Source: Peribacillus simplex (lineage in GTDB: Bacteria; Bacillota; Bacilli; Bacillales; DSM-1321). From it: 64,000 nucleotides of DNA. The position numbers and the translations under genes are program-made. Position 1 is the first letter of the stretch; each line of letters starts with the position of its first letter. This document shows, in pieces, positions 27,168 through 36,131 of the stretch. The stretch lies in NCBI RefSeq assembly GCF_030123325.1, contig NZ_CP126106.1:319501-383500 (forward strand), written 5' to 3'. Below the pieces are notes generated by a model, which searched no databases, was not told the DNA's origin, and was given only the letters and a program-made list of their open reading frames with translations.

Positions 27168-28685
27168 ATGATTATGTTAACGGGTCAAACTTTAACGATT
27201 GAAGAAGCGAAAAAAGTATTGTATGGAGAGGCATTTGTCACGGCTTCTGCCGAGAGTGTTAAGAAAGTGGAAAAAAGCCGGGAAGCCGTTGAAAATATCG
27301 TGAAACAAAAGAAGGTCGTCTATGGCATCACAACAGGTTTTGGTAAGTTCAGCGATGTTTTGATTGATGCGGAGGACGCAGAGCAGCTACAGTGGAATTT
27401 GATTCACTCCCATGCGTGCGGAGTCGGGGAACCATTTCCAGAAGTGGTTTCGAGAGCTATGGTCCTTCTCCGTGCCAATGCGCTATTAAAAGGGTTTTCA
27501 GGCGTCCGTCCTATCGTCATTGAACGTTTGATCGATCTTTTGAATGCTCATATCCACCCGGTCATCCCTCAGCAAGGTTCTCTTGGAGCAAGTGGGGACT
27601 TGGCGCCGCTTTCCCATTTAGCGCTAGTATTGATGGGAGAAGGGGAAGTGTTTTATAAAGGAGAGCGAATGGAGGCCATCGTAGCTTTATCGAAGGAAGG
27701 CATTCTTCCAGTGACACTTAAAGCAAAAGAAGGTCTTGCATTAATTAACGGAACACAGGCCATGACAGGGATGGGCCTAGTAAATTACATTGAAGCTGAA
27801 CAGCTGGCACATCAAACTGAAGCAATTGCTTCACTGACTTTAGAGGGATTACGCGGCATTGAAGATGCCTTTGATCCGGATGTTCATCTAGCACGCGGTT
27901 ACCGCCAGCAAACAGAGGTCGCGGAACGGATCCTTCGCATGATCAGCGGCAGCCAGCTCATCACCAAGCAAGGAGAACTGCGGGTACAGGATGCTTATTC
28001 GCTCCGCTGCATCCCACAAGTGCATGGTGCATCATGGCAAACTCTTGATTATGTAAAAGAGAAATTGGAGATCGAAATGAATGCTGCGACGGATAATCCG
28101 CTTATTTTTGACGATGGGGAAAAGGTTATCTCAGGGGGTAACTTCCATGGCCAGCCGATTGCATTTGCGATGGACTTCATGAAAATCGCCGTTGCCGAGC
28201 TTGCGAACATTTCAGAGCGCCGCATTGAGCGACTCGTCAATCCTCAGCTGAATGATTTACCGCCATTCTTAAGTCCGTCGCCTGGCTTGCAGTCGGGAGC
28301 GATGATCATGCAATATTGTGCAGCTTCACTCGTCTCTGAGAATAAAACACTCGCACATCCTGCAAGTGTTGATTCCATTCCATCTTCAGCGAACCAGGAA
28401 GACCATGTAAGCATGGGAACGATTGGCTCCCGACACGCACATCAAATCATTCAAAACGTTCGCCGCGTTTTGTCGATCGAGCTCATTTGTGCCTTGCAAG
28501 CGGTGGAATACCGTGGAATAGAAAAGATGGCTCCGTTTACAAAAGAGTTTTATACGGAAGCAAGAAAGCTCATTCCGAGCATTACACAAGATCGTATCTT
28601 TTCAAAAGATATCGAAGCAACGGCAAGCTGGTTACATCAAATCGATTGGAATTCATTTATTCATAGGAGTTTACCTACAACATAA
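27168..28685 (+). CDS. hutH: Histidine ammonia-lyase
   Basis: 505 residues. It converts L-histidine to urocanate and ammonia, the first step of histidine degradation. The Ala-Ser-Gly triad that forms the MIO electrophile is at about 141-143 (GSLGASGDLAPLSHLAL). Other family segments include YGITTGFGKFSDV, NGTQAMTGMGL, RVQDAYSLRCIPQVHGA and NEDHV-like ANQEDHVSMG. The start is the ATG at 27168 (MIMLTGQTL) with GGGGTGC upstream; an in-frame ATG at 27123 lies inside the terminator and is rejected. hutU, hutI and hutG are absent, so the rest of the pathway must be elsewhere or missing. Confidence 0.96.
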   Translation: MIMLTGQTLTIEEAKKVLYGEAFVTASAESVKKVEKSREAVENIVKQKKVVYGITTGFGKFSDVLIDAEDAEQLQWNLIHSHACGVGEPFPEVVSRAMVLLRANALLKGFSGVRPIVIERLIDLLNAHIHPVIPQQGSLGASGDLAPLSHLALVLMGEGEVFYKGERMEAIVALSKEGILPVTLKAKEGLALINGTQAMTGMGLVNYIEAEQLAHQTEAIASLTLEGLRGIEDAFDPDVHLARGYRQQTEVAERILRMISGSQLITKQGELRVQDAYSLRCIPQVHGASWQTLDYVKEKLEIEMNAATDNPLIFDDGEKVISGGNFHGQPIAFAMDFMKIAVAELANISERRIERLVNPQLNDLPPFLSPSPGLQSGAMIMQYCAASLVSENKTLAHPASVDSIPSSANQEDHVSMGTIGSRHAHQIIQNVRRVLSIELICALQAVEYRGIEKMAPFTKEFYTEARKLIPSITQDRIFSKDIEATASWLHQIDWNSFIHRSLPTT

Positions 28686-28713
28686 TATGAAGTGCGGAAT
28701 ATCCGAATAAACG

Positions 28714-28751
28714 TTAGGCTTATAGCCCATTGACTTGGGTTTTAAGCCTAA
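28714..28751 (+). terminator. Hairpin after hutH
   Basis: TTAGGCTTAtAGCCCA pairs with TTGGGTtTTAAGCCTAA around a short loop. There is no T-run, so it may be an RNA end or processing structure rather than a full terminator. Confidence 0.5.
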
Positions 28752-28918
28752 TATCGTTATGTAAATGCTACTAGTTCCCAGAAATCCAAAAAAAGGTCCC
28801 AGCAATAGAGAAAATGACCTTGAAATAGTAAGAAATGCAGGAAATGACCATTTGATGGAATGATCGACTTTACCTATTCGTGCTAGATTAAATATGCATT
28901 TTTGGAGGGGAATCTAAT

Positions 28919-30409
28919 TTGGAAAATCGGCAATTGCAACCACCTGTCATAAATGAACAAAACCAGCCGTCAAATTCTTTACAAAGGAAGCTGAAAGCGC
29001 GCCATCTTACGATGATTTCGCTGGGCGGTGCGATTGGAACAGGACTGTTTCTCGGAAGCGGGCCGGCCATTCATTCTGCAGGTCCTGGCGGTGCTTTGGT
29101 CGCTTACGCCGTAATTGGCATAATGGTTTATTTTATTATGACAAGCCTCGGGGAACTGGCATCATTTATGCCAGTCAGCGGAGCTTTCAGTACCTATGCT
29201 TCACGTTTCATTGACCCGGCATTAGGATTTGCGCTTGGTTGGAACTATTGGTTCACTTGGGCGATGACCCTTGCTGCAGAACTATCTGCCGCTACGATGG
29301 TAATGAAGTTTTGGTTTCCTGACAGCTCGTCTTTTTTATGGAGTTCTTTGTTCCTAGTTTTGATATTCTTATTAAATTACGTATCTGTTAAAGGGTATGG
29401 CGAAGGGGAATATTGGTTTTCCCTCATCAAAGTCGCAACCATCATCATTTTTATCGTTGTCGGAATATTGATGATATTCGGAATCATGAATGGGGATGCG
29501 ATTGGTTTTAAAAACTTCACAGTTGGTGACGCTCCGTTTGCCGGTGGTTTTTTGGCAACATTGGGTATCTTCATTGCTGCTGGATTTTCTTTTCAAGGTA
29601 CAGAAATAGTCGGTGTTGCAGCCGGTGAAAGTGAAGACCCGGCAAAAAATGTACCTCGTGCAGTTCGCAGCATTTTTTGGAGAATCTTCCTCTTTTACAT
29701 CCTGGCCATAGTTGTTATTGGATTGATCGTTCCCTATACGAATGGCAATCTGCAGGGACACACGATCATGGTTAGCCCATTTACGATGGTGTTTGAAAAA
29801 GTGGGACTGGCATTTGCTGCTTCCGTGATGAATGCCATCATTTTGACAGCCGTATTATCCGCTGGTAATTCAAGTCTTTACGTGACAAGCCGAATGTTAT
29901 ACTCAATGGCAAAAGATGGGCTGGCACCGCGTATTTTCGGGAAGCTTAACAAACGCGGCGTTCCCATTTGGGGACTGGTTGTCACTTCACTTGTAGGGAT
30001 GTTGGCTTTTTTTGCTTCCATTTTCGGTGATGGAGTTATTTATATTTGGCTTATGAATGCGGTTGGAGTCACTGGATTTATATTTTGGCTGGGTATAGCG
30101 GCTAGTCATTACCGGTTTAGAAAGGCTTACATTGCCCAAGGGTATTCACTGGACGATCTTCCCTATAAATCTAAATGGTTTCCTTTCGGACCGATATTTT
30201 CCTTTGTTCTTTGCTTTTTCGTTTTATTGGCGCAAAACTATCAAGCCTTTCTCGGTGATGGCATAAACTGGGCAAGTGTAATCGCTGCCTATCTTGGCAT
30301 CCCATTCTTTCTGATAATGTGGCTTGGTTATAAGTTCATTAAGAAAACAAAAGTAATACCGCTAGAGGAATGCCAAATCGATTTTGATGAACATAGGAAT
30401 GCCAATTAG
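28919..30409 (+). CDS. Amino acid permease, LysP-like (AAT family)
   Basis: 496 residues with 12 membrane helices. The N terminus LKARHLTMISLGGAIGTGLFLGSG and the segments FSFQGTEIVGVAAGESEDP and ISHYRFRKAY-like AASHYRFRKAYIAQG follow the basic-amino-acid permeases, and the whole length resembles E. coli LysP as far as I can recall. It imports an amino acid by proton symport. Lying 230 bases after hutH it could serve histidine, but LysP-type proteins usually carry lysine, so the substrate is open. The start is a TTG at 28919 with GGAGGGGAATC upstream. A terminator follows. A close paralogue is at 41941. Confidence 0.88.
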   Translation: MENRQLQPPVINEQNQPSNSLQRKLKARHLTMISLGGAIGTGLFLGSGPAIHSAGPGGALVAYAVIGIMVYFIMTSLGELASFMPVSGAFSTYASRFIDPALGFALGWNYWFTWAMTLAAELSAATMVMKFWFPDSSSFLWSSLFLVLIFLLNYVSVKGYGEGEYWFSLIKVATIIIFIVVGILMIFGIMNGDAIGFKNFTVGDAPFAGGFLATLGIFIAAGFSFQGTEIVGVAAGESEDPAKNVPRAVRSIFWRIFLFYILAIVVIGLIVPYTNGNLQGHTIMVSPFTMVFEKVGLAFAASVMNAIILTAVLSAGNSSLYVTSRMLYSMAKDGLAPRIFGKLNKRGVPIWGLVVTSLVGMLAFFASIFGDGVIYIWLMNAVGVTGFIFWLGIAASHYRFRKAYIAQGYSLDDLPYKSKWFPFGPIFSFVLCFFVLLAQNYQAFLGDGINWASVIAAYLGIPFFLIMWLGYKFIKKTKVIPLEECQIDFDEHRNAN

Positions 30410-30430
30410 TATGTATTGATGATATGGATC

Positions 30431-30468
30431 AGCCTTGAAATGAAATTGTTGTTTCAAGGCTTTTTTCT
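30431..30468 (+). terminator. Terminator after the LysP-like permease
   Basis: A 10-base perfect stem, AGCCTTGAAA/TTTCAAGGCT, is followed by a T-run (TTTTTCTTTT). Confidence 0.9.
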
Positions 30469-30800
30469 TTTAATGAAACACATTTCCACGTGTGTCTGCA
30501 TTAAAATATACCGTAGAAAAAAATAGGATATTCCAATCTTGCCAGTTCCAGAACCGCTAAATATTTACCCATTTTTTATGACTGAAAATCGCTTCTTCCG
30601 TTTTTTGGATCATTATAGTTTTAAAAAAAATTGAAAAAAATTTGCGGCGGATGATGGGCGTTTATGATTATAGGAAGCCAAAGTGTTGGTATATCAAGGT
30701 TTTTAGAGTCTTTTGGAACCTTTGGAATCGATGGTGAAAATGGGCTTTTTAGGCAAGAATTCCGTCCCACATCATTTGAACTTATATTCATTCTTTGTTA

Positions 30801-30960
30801 AGGTAATGAAGTACTTTAGGGATACAGGTTCATTCTGAGTGCTTTGACTGAACAAAACTCTAAAATAAAAAACCATTATATTTCAGTTGGTATATGCTGT
30901 GCCTGTTAGTTTCCTCAGTTGTATTGCACCTCTTTTCCCTGCAAAGCTCAAATTAAACAC
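30801..30960. repeat. First of two tandem structured repeats upstream of opuA
   Basis: About 160 bases that recur at 31031-31195 with roughly 75-80% identity by eye. Conserved blocks are GAAGTACTTTAG, ACAAAACTCTAA, CAGTTGGTATATG and GTTTCCTCAGTTGT with a following TTGCACCTCTTTT. TAGGG pairs with CTCTA as an outer helix, and GTTCA with TGAAC inside it. No reading frame is conserved between the copies. Confidence 0.6.
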
Positions 30961-31030
30961 ATTGGGAATCCCATAATCATATTTCTATGCGTTTTGGTGT
31001 TATACTGCACTGCAAGTATCATTCCACCTG

Positions 31031-31195
31031 GTAAAGGAAATGAAGTACTTTAGAGGGTAGTCGTAAGTCCGTCATCCGGACAAAACTCTAAGTGGAAATC
31101 GTTTATATTACAGTTGGTATATGTTGTGCCTGCTAGTTTCCTCAGTTGTGATTGCACCTCTTTTTCCCTACTTGAAATGCTCAATTAATCACACA
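31031..31195. repeat. Second tandem structured repeat upstream of opuA
   Basis: The second copy forms the same nested helices with different bases: outer TAGAG/CTCTA and inner GTCCG/CGGAC. The inner pairs differ from the first copy at both sides together, which is covariation supporting an RNA fold. The copy ends about 235 bases before the opuAA start codon. The family is not one I recognise. Confidence 0.6.
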
Positions 31196-31432
31196 TAATA
31201 TAATCCAAGTAAAGAACTGCTTCTTGGGAATAATAAATATAGATTATTTTTTCTATGCACGTTATGCCCTGTGCCACTGAATAAGTGTCACTTCCACTTT
31301 TTTTTGAAAAAGATTGGGGTAGAATTTCGTTATTTCAAGGTACTTGTGCATTAATAATCATCACTCGCATAAAACGGGGGAATTCAGCAAAACTGAATAT
31401 CATATGGGCAACTATTAGAATGAGGTGAATTG

Positions 31433-32638
31433 ATGAAGCCGTATGTAGAAGTCAGAAATGTCTCGAAAATTTTTGGCAAATCTCCAAAAGCAGCAACAGA
31501 CTTATTGAAGCAAGGCAAAACGAAAAAGGAAATCTTGAAAGAAACAGGACAAACGGTCGGAGTGAATAATGTTAATTTCGAGATTTATCCCGGCGAGATT
31601 TTTGTCATCATGGGCCTATCCGGAAGCGGGAAATCCACTTTGATCCGCATGTTCAACCGTTTGATCGATCCGACATTGGGTGAAATTTTAATTGATGATG
31701 AAGATATCGTGAAGATGAACGCGGCCCGCTTAAGGGAAGTCAGACAAAAGAAGATAAGCATGGTCTTTCAGAACTTTGCTTTATTTCCACATAAAACGAT
31801 ATTGGAAAACGCTGAATTCGGGCTCGAAATTCAAAAAGTAGATCCAGCAAAACGTCATGAAAATGCGATGAAGGCTCTTGAGGCCGTTGGATTGAAAGGC
31901 TACGAAAATCAGCTGCCATCCCAGCTTAGCGGCGGTATGCAGCAAAGGGTTGGGTTAGCCCGGGCACTCGCAAGTGATACGGATATCCTATTGATGGATG
32001 AAGCCTTCAGTGCCCTTGATCCATTGATTCGTAAGGATATGCAGGATGAGCTGATTCAAATCCAAGATCAGTACAAAAAAACGATCATTTTCATTACACA
32101 TGACCTTGATGAAGCATTAAGGATAGGGGATAGAATTGCCCTCATGAAAGATGGAAGTGTAATTCAATTGGGAACCCCTGAACAAATCATGATGAATCCA
32201 GCCAATGAATTCGTCGAGAAGTTTGTGGAAGATGTTGATCTGTCAAAAGTATTGACAGCGTCTCATGTGATGATACGCCCAGAGAAGATCGCGGTGGACA
32301 GAGGTCCGAGGGTTGCCTTGGAAATCATGCGTAAACAAGGGTATTCCAGCATTTTTGTTGTGGATAGAAAGCAGAAGTTATTGGGGGCCGTGACTGCTGA
32401 ACAGGCTCGTCAGGCAATGAGCAATGACCAATCGATCTCAGAGGTGATGTCAACCGATATCCCAACTGTAAAAGAGGATGAATTACTTGGAAACCTCATG
32501 GATGTGATGGCGACTTCAAGCTTGCCAATCTCAGTCATCGATGATCAGAACAGAATTAAAGGAATCCTTCTTCGCGGTGCCGTTATCGGTGCTTTGGCCG
32601 GCAATAAAGATTCCTTGAATGAAATGGAGAGTGAATAA
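31433..32638 (+). CDS. opuAA: Glycine betaine ABC transporter ATP-binding subunit
   Basis: 401 residues. It drives uptake of the osmoprotectant glycine betaine. The ATPase domain includes the family-specific lead-in (KQGKTKKEILKETGQTVGVNNVNFEI), Walker A GLSGSGKST near 61, signature LSGGMQQRVGLARAL, Walker B ILLMDEAFSALD and the H-loop ITHDLDEALR. The last 130 residues hold two CBS domains, the ionic-strength sensor in OpuA-type transporters. GAGGTG lies 5 bases before the ATG at 31433; the TTG at 31430 is too close. It precedes the permease gene by 4 bases. Confidence 0.93.
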   Translation: MKPYVEVRNVSKIFGKSPKAATDLLKQGKTKKEILKETGQTVGVNNVNFEIYPGEIFVIMGLSGSGKSTLIRMFNRLIDPTLGEILIDDEDIVKMNAARLREVRQKKISMVFQNFALFPHKTILENAEFGLEIQKVDPAKRHENAMKALEAVGLKGYENQLPSQLSGGMQQRVGLARALASDTDILLMDEAFSALDPLIRKDMQDELIQIQDQYKKTIIFITHDLDEALRIGDRIALMKDGSVIQLGTPEQIMMNPANEFVEKFVEDVDLSKVLTASHVMIRPEKIAVDRGPRVALEIMRKQGYSSIFVVDRKQKLLGAVTAEQARQAMSNDQSISEVMSTDIPTVKEDELLGNLMDVMATSSLPISVIDDQNRIKGILLRGAVIGALAGNKDSLNEMESE

Positions 32639-32642
32639 TTCA

Positions 32643-34370
32643 ATGAATATGCCGAAAATCCCACTAGGAGCTTGGGTCGATTCTTTGGTGGATTGGATAA
32701 CTATTGTATTTGCTGGATTATTTACATTTATTACAAATGTGATCGAGGGTCTATTGAATATCTTGGTCGATGTAATGAGTGCAGGACCTTCGATCGTTTT
32801 AATCATCGTCCTGACCCTTCTAGTTACTTATACAAGCAGATGGCCATTGGGAGTATTTGCATTCATCAGCTTACTATTGATCGATAATCTTGGTTATTGG
32901 GAATCAAGCATCCAAACTCTGGCAATCGTTATATTGTCAGGAGCTTTAACCATAGTGATCGGGATTCCGATCGGAATATGGTGTGCCCAAAATAAAACCG
33001 TGCGCAATATCGTAACCCCGATCTTGGATTTCATGCAAACGATGCCTGCATTCGTTTATTTGATTCCTTCGATATTATTCTTTGGAATAGGGGTAGTACC
33101 TGGGATCATTGCGTCATTCATTTTCGCTATCGCACCGACAATCCGAATGACCAATCTTGGGATTCAGGAAGTGCCTAATGATTTGATCGAGGCATCGGAT
33201 GCTTTTGGTTCAACCAGCAGCCAAAAGTTATTCAAGGTACAAATACCATTGGCTACTCCAACGATTATGGCAGGAGTTAACCAAAGCATCATGCTCGCAC
33301 TGTCAATGGTTGTTACAGCCTCATTGGTTGGGGCACCCGGACTTGGGGCTGATGTCTACAGGGCTGTCAGCCAAATTAATGTTGGGCAAGGATTTGAAGC
33401 AGGATTATCCATCGTAATCATTGCAATCATTTTAGATCGTATCACGCAAAACCTTCGTAAACCAGCTTACGAACATATCGTTAGCAGGAAAATCATTTTT
33501 ACAATATTGGCTTTACTTGTTGTAGGTACTGCACTATTCGGTGCTTTTACAAAAGAAAAAGCTGTGAACGGGGATGAAAACAGTCTTGCTGCCAAGGCCA
33601 ATTATGAAATCATCGGAATTGAACCTGGAGCAGGAATAATGAAGCTGACTAAAACGGCTATAGATGATTATAAGCTGGATGATTGGAACGTGGTTGAAGG
33701 GTCATCGGCAGCGATGGTTGCAGAATTGAAAAAAGCAATTGATAAAAAAGAACCAATCGTCGTTACAGGATGGTCACCGCATTGGATGTTCTCGAAATAT
33801 GACTTGAAATATCTCGAAGATCCGAATGAATCATTCGGCAAGGCTGAAAATATCAATTCGATTGCCAGAAAAGGCCTCGAACAAGATGCACCTGGTGCTT
33901 ATAAAATTCTTGATCAATTCTTCTGGGATACTAAAGATATGGAAGATGTAATGGTCAAAGTTACTGAAGGCATGTCTCCTTCAGAAGCAGCAGAAAAATG
34001 GATAAAGGAAAATCAGGACAAAGTATCCGCATGGACCAAAGGTGCTGAATCAGGAAATGGTGAAAAAATCAAACTGGTTTATGTTGCTTGGGACACGGAA
34101 ATTGCCAGTACGAATGTGATTGGCAAGGTACTGGAGCAGAATGGCTATGATGTAACATTGAGTCAGGTCGAAGTGGGGCCAATGTTTGCTGGTGTAGCAA
34201 ACGGAAGTGCGGACGCAATGGTAGCTGCATGGCTCCCGGGAACACATCTTGAATACTATAATAAGTATAAAGATGAAATGGTTGACCTTGGACCAAACTT
34301 AAAAGGAACAAAGCTTGGACTGGTCGTACCGGATTACGTCGATATTGATTCGATTGAAGACTTGAAATAA
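32643..34370 (+). CDS. opuABC: Glycine betaine transporter permease fused to substrate-binding domain
   Basis: 575 residues. Residues about 1-295 form the permease, with several membrane helices and the EAA loop region IEASDAFGSTSSQKLFKVQIPLATPTI. Residues about 310-575 form an extracellular binding domain of the OpuAC type, with the conserved VVTGWSPHWMFSKYDLKYLEDP (betaine-binding tryptophan region) followed by KLVYVAWDTEIASTNVIGKVLE. B. subtilis has these two parts as separate OpuAB and OpuAC; here they are one chain, as in Lactococcus OpuABC. The start at 32643 follows the opuAA stop closely. No clear terminator directly after the gene. Confidence 0.92.
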   Translation: MNMPKIPLGAWVDSLVDWITIVFAGLFTFITNVIEGLLNILVDVMSAGPSIVLIIVLTLLVTYTSRWPLGVFAFISLLLIDNLGYWESSIQTLAIVILSGALTIVIGIPIGIWCAQNKTVRNIVTPILDFMQTMPAFVYLIPSILFFGIGVVPGIIASFIFAIAPTIRMTNLGIQEVPNDLIEASDAFGSTSSQKLFKVQIPLATPTIMAGVNQSIMLALSMVVTASLVGAPGLGADVYRAVSQINVGQGFEAGLSIVIIAIILDRITQNLRKPAYEHIVSRKIIFTILALLVVGTALFGAFTKEKAVNGDENSLAAKANYEIIGIEPGAGIMKLTKTAIDDYKLDDWNVVEGSSAAMVAELKKAIDKKEPIVVTGWSPHWMFSKYDLKYLEDPNESFGKAENINSIARKGLEQDAPGAYKILDQFFWDTKDMEDVMVKVTEGMSPSEAAEKWIKENQDKVSAWTKGAESGNGEKIKLVYVAWDTEIASTNVIGKVLEQNGYDVTLSQVEVGPMFAGVANGSADAMVAAWLPGTHLEYYNKYKDEMVDLGPNLKGTKLGLVVPDYVDIDSIEDLK

Positions 34371-34419
34371 GAATTATCCCCTACAGGTAGACTGAGGAAA
34401 AAGAGAACATGAAAAAATG

Positions 34420-34565
34420 TTCTTAACAGTTTACCTGGGAGGGGATTTTTCTATGGCTAAAAGCAGCAAAGAATTAATGCGAGAGGACAAACGTTTGAAG
34501 TTGGATGAGGGTTAGTCATATCGTGAGCGACTTGGTTTAAAAAGTGATATGCAAAAGGCAGGTGT
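34420..34565 (+). mobile_element. Insertion-sequence orfA remnant
   Basis: CTGGGAGGGGATTTTTCT and flanking AACAGTTTAC match the leader of the IS3-type remnant at 15248. After it the frame reads MAKSSKELMREDKRLKLDEG, a stop, then SYRERLGLKSDMQ, like an IS3-family OrfA helix-turn-helix. The rest is gone. Confidence 0.45.
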
Positions 34566-34725
34566 CCAATAAAGCCTTTTGAAGATAAACGTGATGTGTG
34601 GAAGAAAAAGTTAGCCACAAATTCTGTTCATGTAAGGCCTATCCAGTCTCTTTGAGCCTGGCTTAGGATTGAACTGAAGGACGACACATACATCCAGTTT
34701 TTAATTCTATAATACCAGTAACGTT

Positions 34726-34759
34726 AAATCGCCTAAATAAATTGAAGGCGATTTTTTTC
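34726..34759 (+). terminator. Intrinsic terminator
   Basis: AAATCGCCT and AAGGCGATTT pair around a 10-base loop and run into seven T. Confidence 0.8.
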
Positions 34760-35016
34760 TTTCATCAGAAGTAACACATTAACATTGTTTATGTATCCTA
34801 TTTCAGTTAACCGATGCGGAAATGAAAGTTCTCGTTAACCGATATGTTAGAGAACCATTTTATACAAGTTGATTTTATTACAGGTGCAAAAGTAGTTCCC
34901 ATTCCTAAGAAGGCATCAAGCTTGATGAGAAAGTCTTTTTAAGAGGAATGGTGGCAAAATTGAGAATTTATAAAGTGTGGGGTGTGCAAAACAAGCGGTT
35001 TTACAGGAGAAATTAG

Positions 35017-35036
35017 TTGGCATGGTTTTTGCATAT
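35017..35036 (+). promoter_or_regulatory. Sigma-54 promoter, sulfur island, first
   Basis: TTGGCATGGTTTTTGCATAT matches the -24/-12 consensus TTGGCACG-N4-TTGCW, with 10 bases between the invariant GG and GC. A very similar promoter stands at 38986, including the flanks (AGGAGAAAT before, ATATATAAA after). Confidence 0.8.
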
Positions 35037-35073
35037 ATAAATAAGAGTAAATCAAGAAAGGAGGGAGAGCTGA

Positions 35074-35154
35074 ATGGCCAAATATTCAGCTTTGTTGGTA
35101 AGAGTCTCAGGAGATAATGACGACTATTCAAGTACTCCTCTCCATTGTTTTTAG
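35074..35154 (+). CDS. Possible 26-residue peptide after the sigma-54 promoter
   Basis: MAKYSALLVRVSGDNDDYSS is the start of a 26-codon frame ending in TAG. An AAAGGAGGGAGAGC ribosome site lies before the ATG. It may be a leader peptide or the truncated start of the original first gene. It overlaps the decayed permease frame that begins at 35117. Confidence 0.3.
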   Translation: MAKYSALLVRVSGDNDDYSSTPLHCF

Positions 35155-35395
35155 GAACTATTGTCGGATTCGTACTTGGTTTGCTCGGCAGATGTGGATC
35201 AATTTACGGACGATATGGAATATATCACCGTGAATCCTGGTGCAAACGAATATTCCTGATGTATTTACGTGCGGATAAATACGGCCAAGCAATTATTGCT
35301 GCAGGAAGTGGTTGTATGGCTGCTCTGGATTGCGAAAGATATCTTGATGCAAGAGCGATATCAAGTAATGGAGACAACAGTATAACATTGAGAAC
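35117..35395 (+). pseudogene. Fused remnants of a TauE/SafE permease and a thioredoxin reductase
   Basis: From ATG 35117 the frame reads MTTIQVLLSIVF and, after a one-base frameshift, LGTIVGFVLGLLGRCGSI, like the N terminus of a TauE/SafE sulfur-anion exporter (GLxGGGGSI). From about 35185 the sequence changes to pieces of thioredoxin reductase: DDMEYITVNPG, TNIPDVFTCG and QAIIAAGSGCMAALDCERYL, its usual C terminus. Frameshifts break it. A deletion apparently joined two genes of a former operon. An uninterrupted frame of 101 codons at 35145-35450 covers it but is not a real protein. Confidence 0.6.
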
Positions 35396-35418
35396 AAAAT
35401 ATAGGGAGGATTGTAATT

Positions 35419-35763
35419 ATGAAAGAGATCAAAACCGAGCAAGAGTTTGACGAGGCGATTTTATCAACAAAACCGGTTGTTGCCAAATTTTATGTTGAAT
35501 GGTGCCCAGACTGTCAGAGTACCAATTTATTCATGCCAATTGTAGAAGAAGCGTATAAAGAAAAAATAGATATGATCGCAGTAAATCGAGACCATTTTCC
35601 GGAACTATTAGAGAAGCTAGATGTGTATGGAATTCCAAGCTTTATTGCTTTTCAAGAAGGGAAGGAACTTAATCGCTTTGTAAGTAAAAGCGGAAAAAGC
35701 CAGGAAGAGGTTGAACAGTTTCTCAATCATATCGTAGAAGAAAGTGGAAAATTAAAAAGATAA
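35419..35763 (+). CDS. Thioredoxin-like protein with CPDC active site
   Basis: 114 residues, a single thioredoxin fold. The active site is WCPDC (FYVEWCPDCQSTNLF) near residues 29-33, in place of the WCGPC of general thioredoxins. The cis-proline loop is YGIPSFIAF near 76. The C terminus is a charged helix. It is a cytoplasmic disulfide/persulfide oxidoreductase. GGGAGGATT precedes the ATG. It is the first intact gene downstream of the 35017 sigma-54 promoter and lies ahead of sulfide:quinone reductase, so I infer a role in handling persulfides. A general redox role is the alternative. Confidence 0.82.
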   Translation: MKEIKTEQEFDEAILSTKPVVAKFYVEWCPDCQSTNLFMPIVEEAYKEKIDMIAVNRDHFPELLEKLDVYGIPSFIAFQEGKELNRFVSKSGKSQEEVEQFLNHIVEESGKLKR

Positions 35764-36131
35764 TCATTTTTTACTAGTATTTAATTGGGAGGGTGCCTAT
35801 CCAAAAAGATTTCGGTGCCGCTTCCATCAAATCCAATACTGAAACTCAATTAGAGCTGCTCTACTTTGTAACGTTAATCAGAGACCCGCATTAATCTGAA
35901 GCCAATAAATATTCAAAATAACCGGTTTTATCAACCTATTTTTTGCATAGTAACAATACAGCGTTTAGTTCTGGAAGAGAAGAATATATAGCTTTTCAAT
36001 ATAACTTTTTTGCTTTAGGGGATTATGCTCGGACTTGTTGGAGGGGGAGCTGTCGGCGAAACAAGCTAATCATTATTGTTGAAGCGTTAGATTGGTGAGC
36101 TACTTTATAAATTGGAGATGAGGTGCTTGGA
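35764..36131. other. Intergenic stretch with a second TauE/SafE scrap
   Basis: Near 36010-36066 the sequence reads FFALGIMLGLVGGGAVGETS, which resembles the glycine-rich start of TauE/SafE permeases, followed by a stop. No promoter for the next gene could be placed with confidence; it may be read through from the sigma-54 promoter. Confidence 0.35.

Noticed and set aside
35145..35450. A 101-codon open frame starting MFLGTIVGFVLGLLG
   Set aside because: It joins pieces of two unrelated families in a frame that shifts relative to both, so it is an accidental reading through pseudogene debris.
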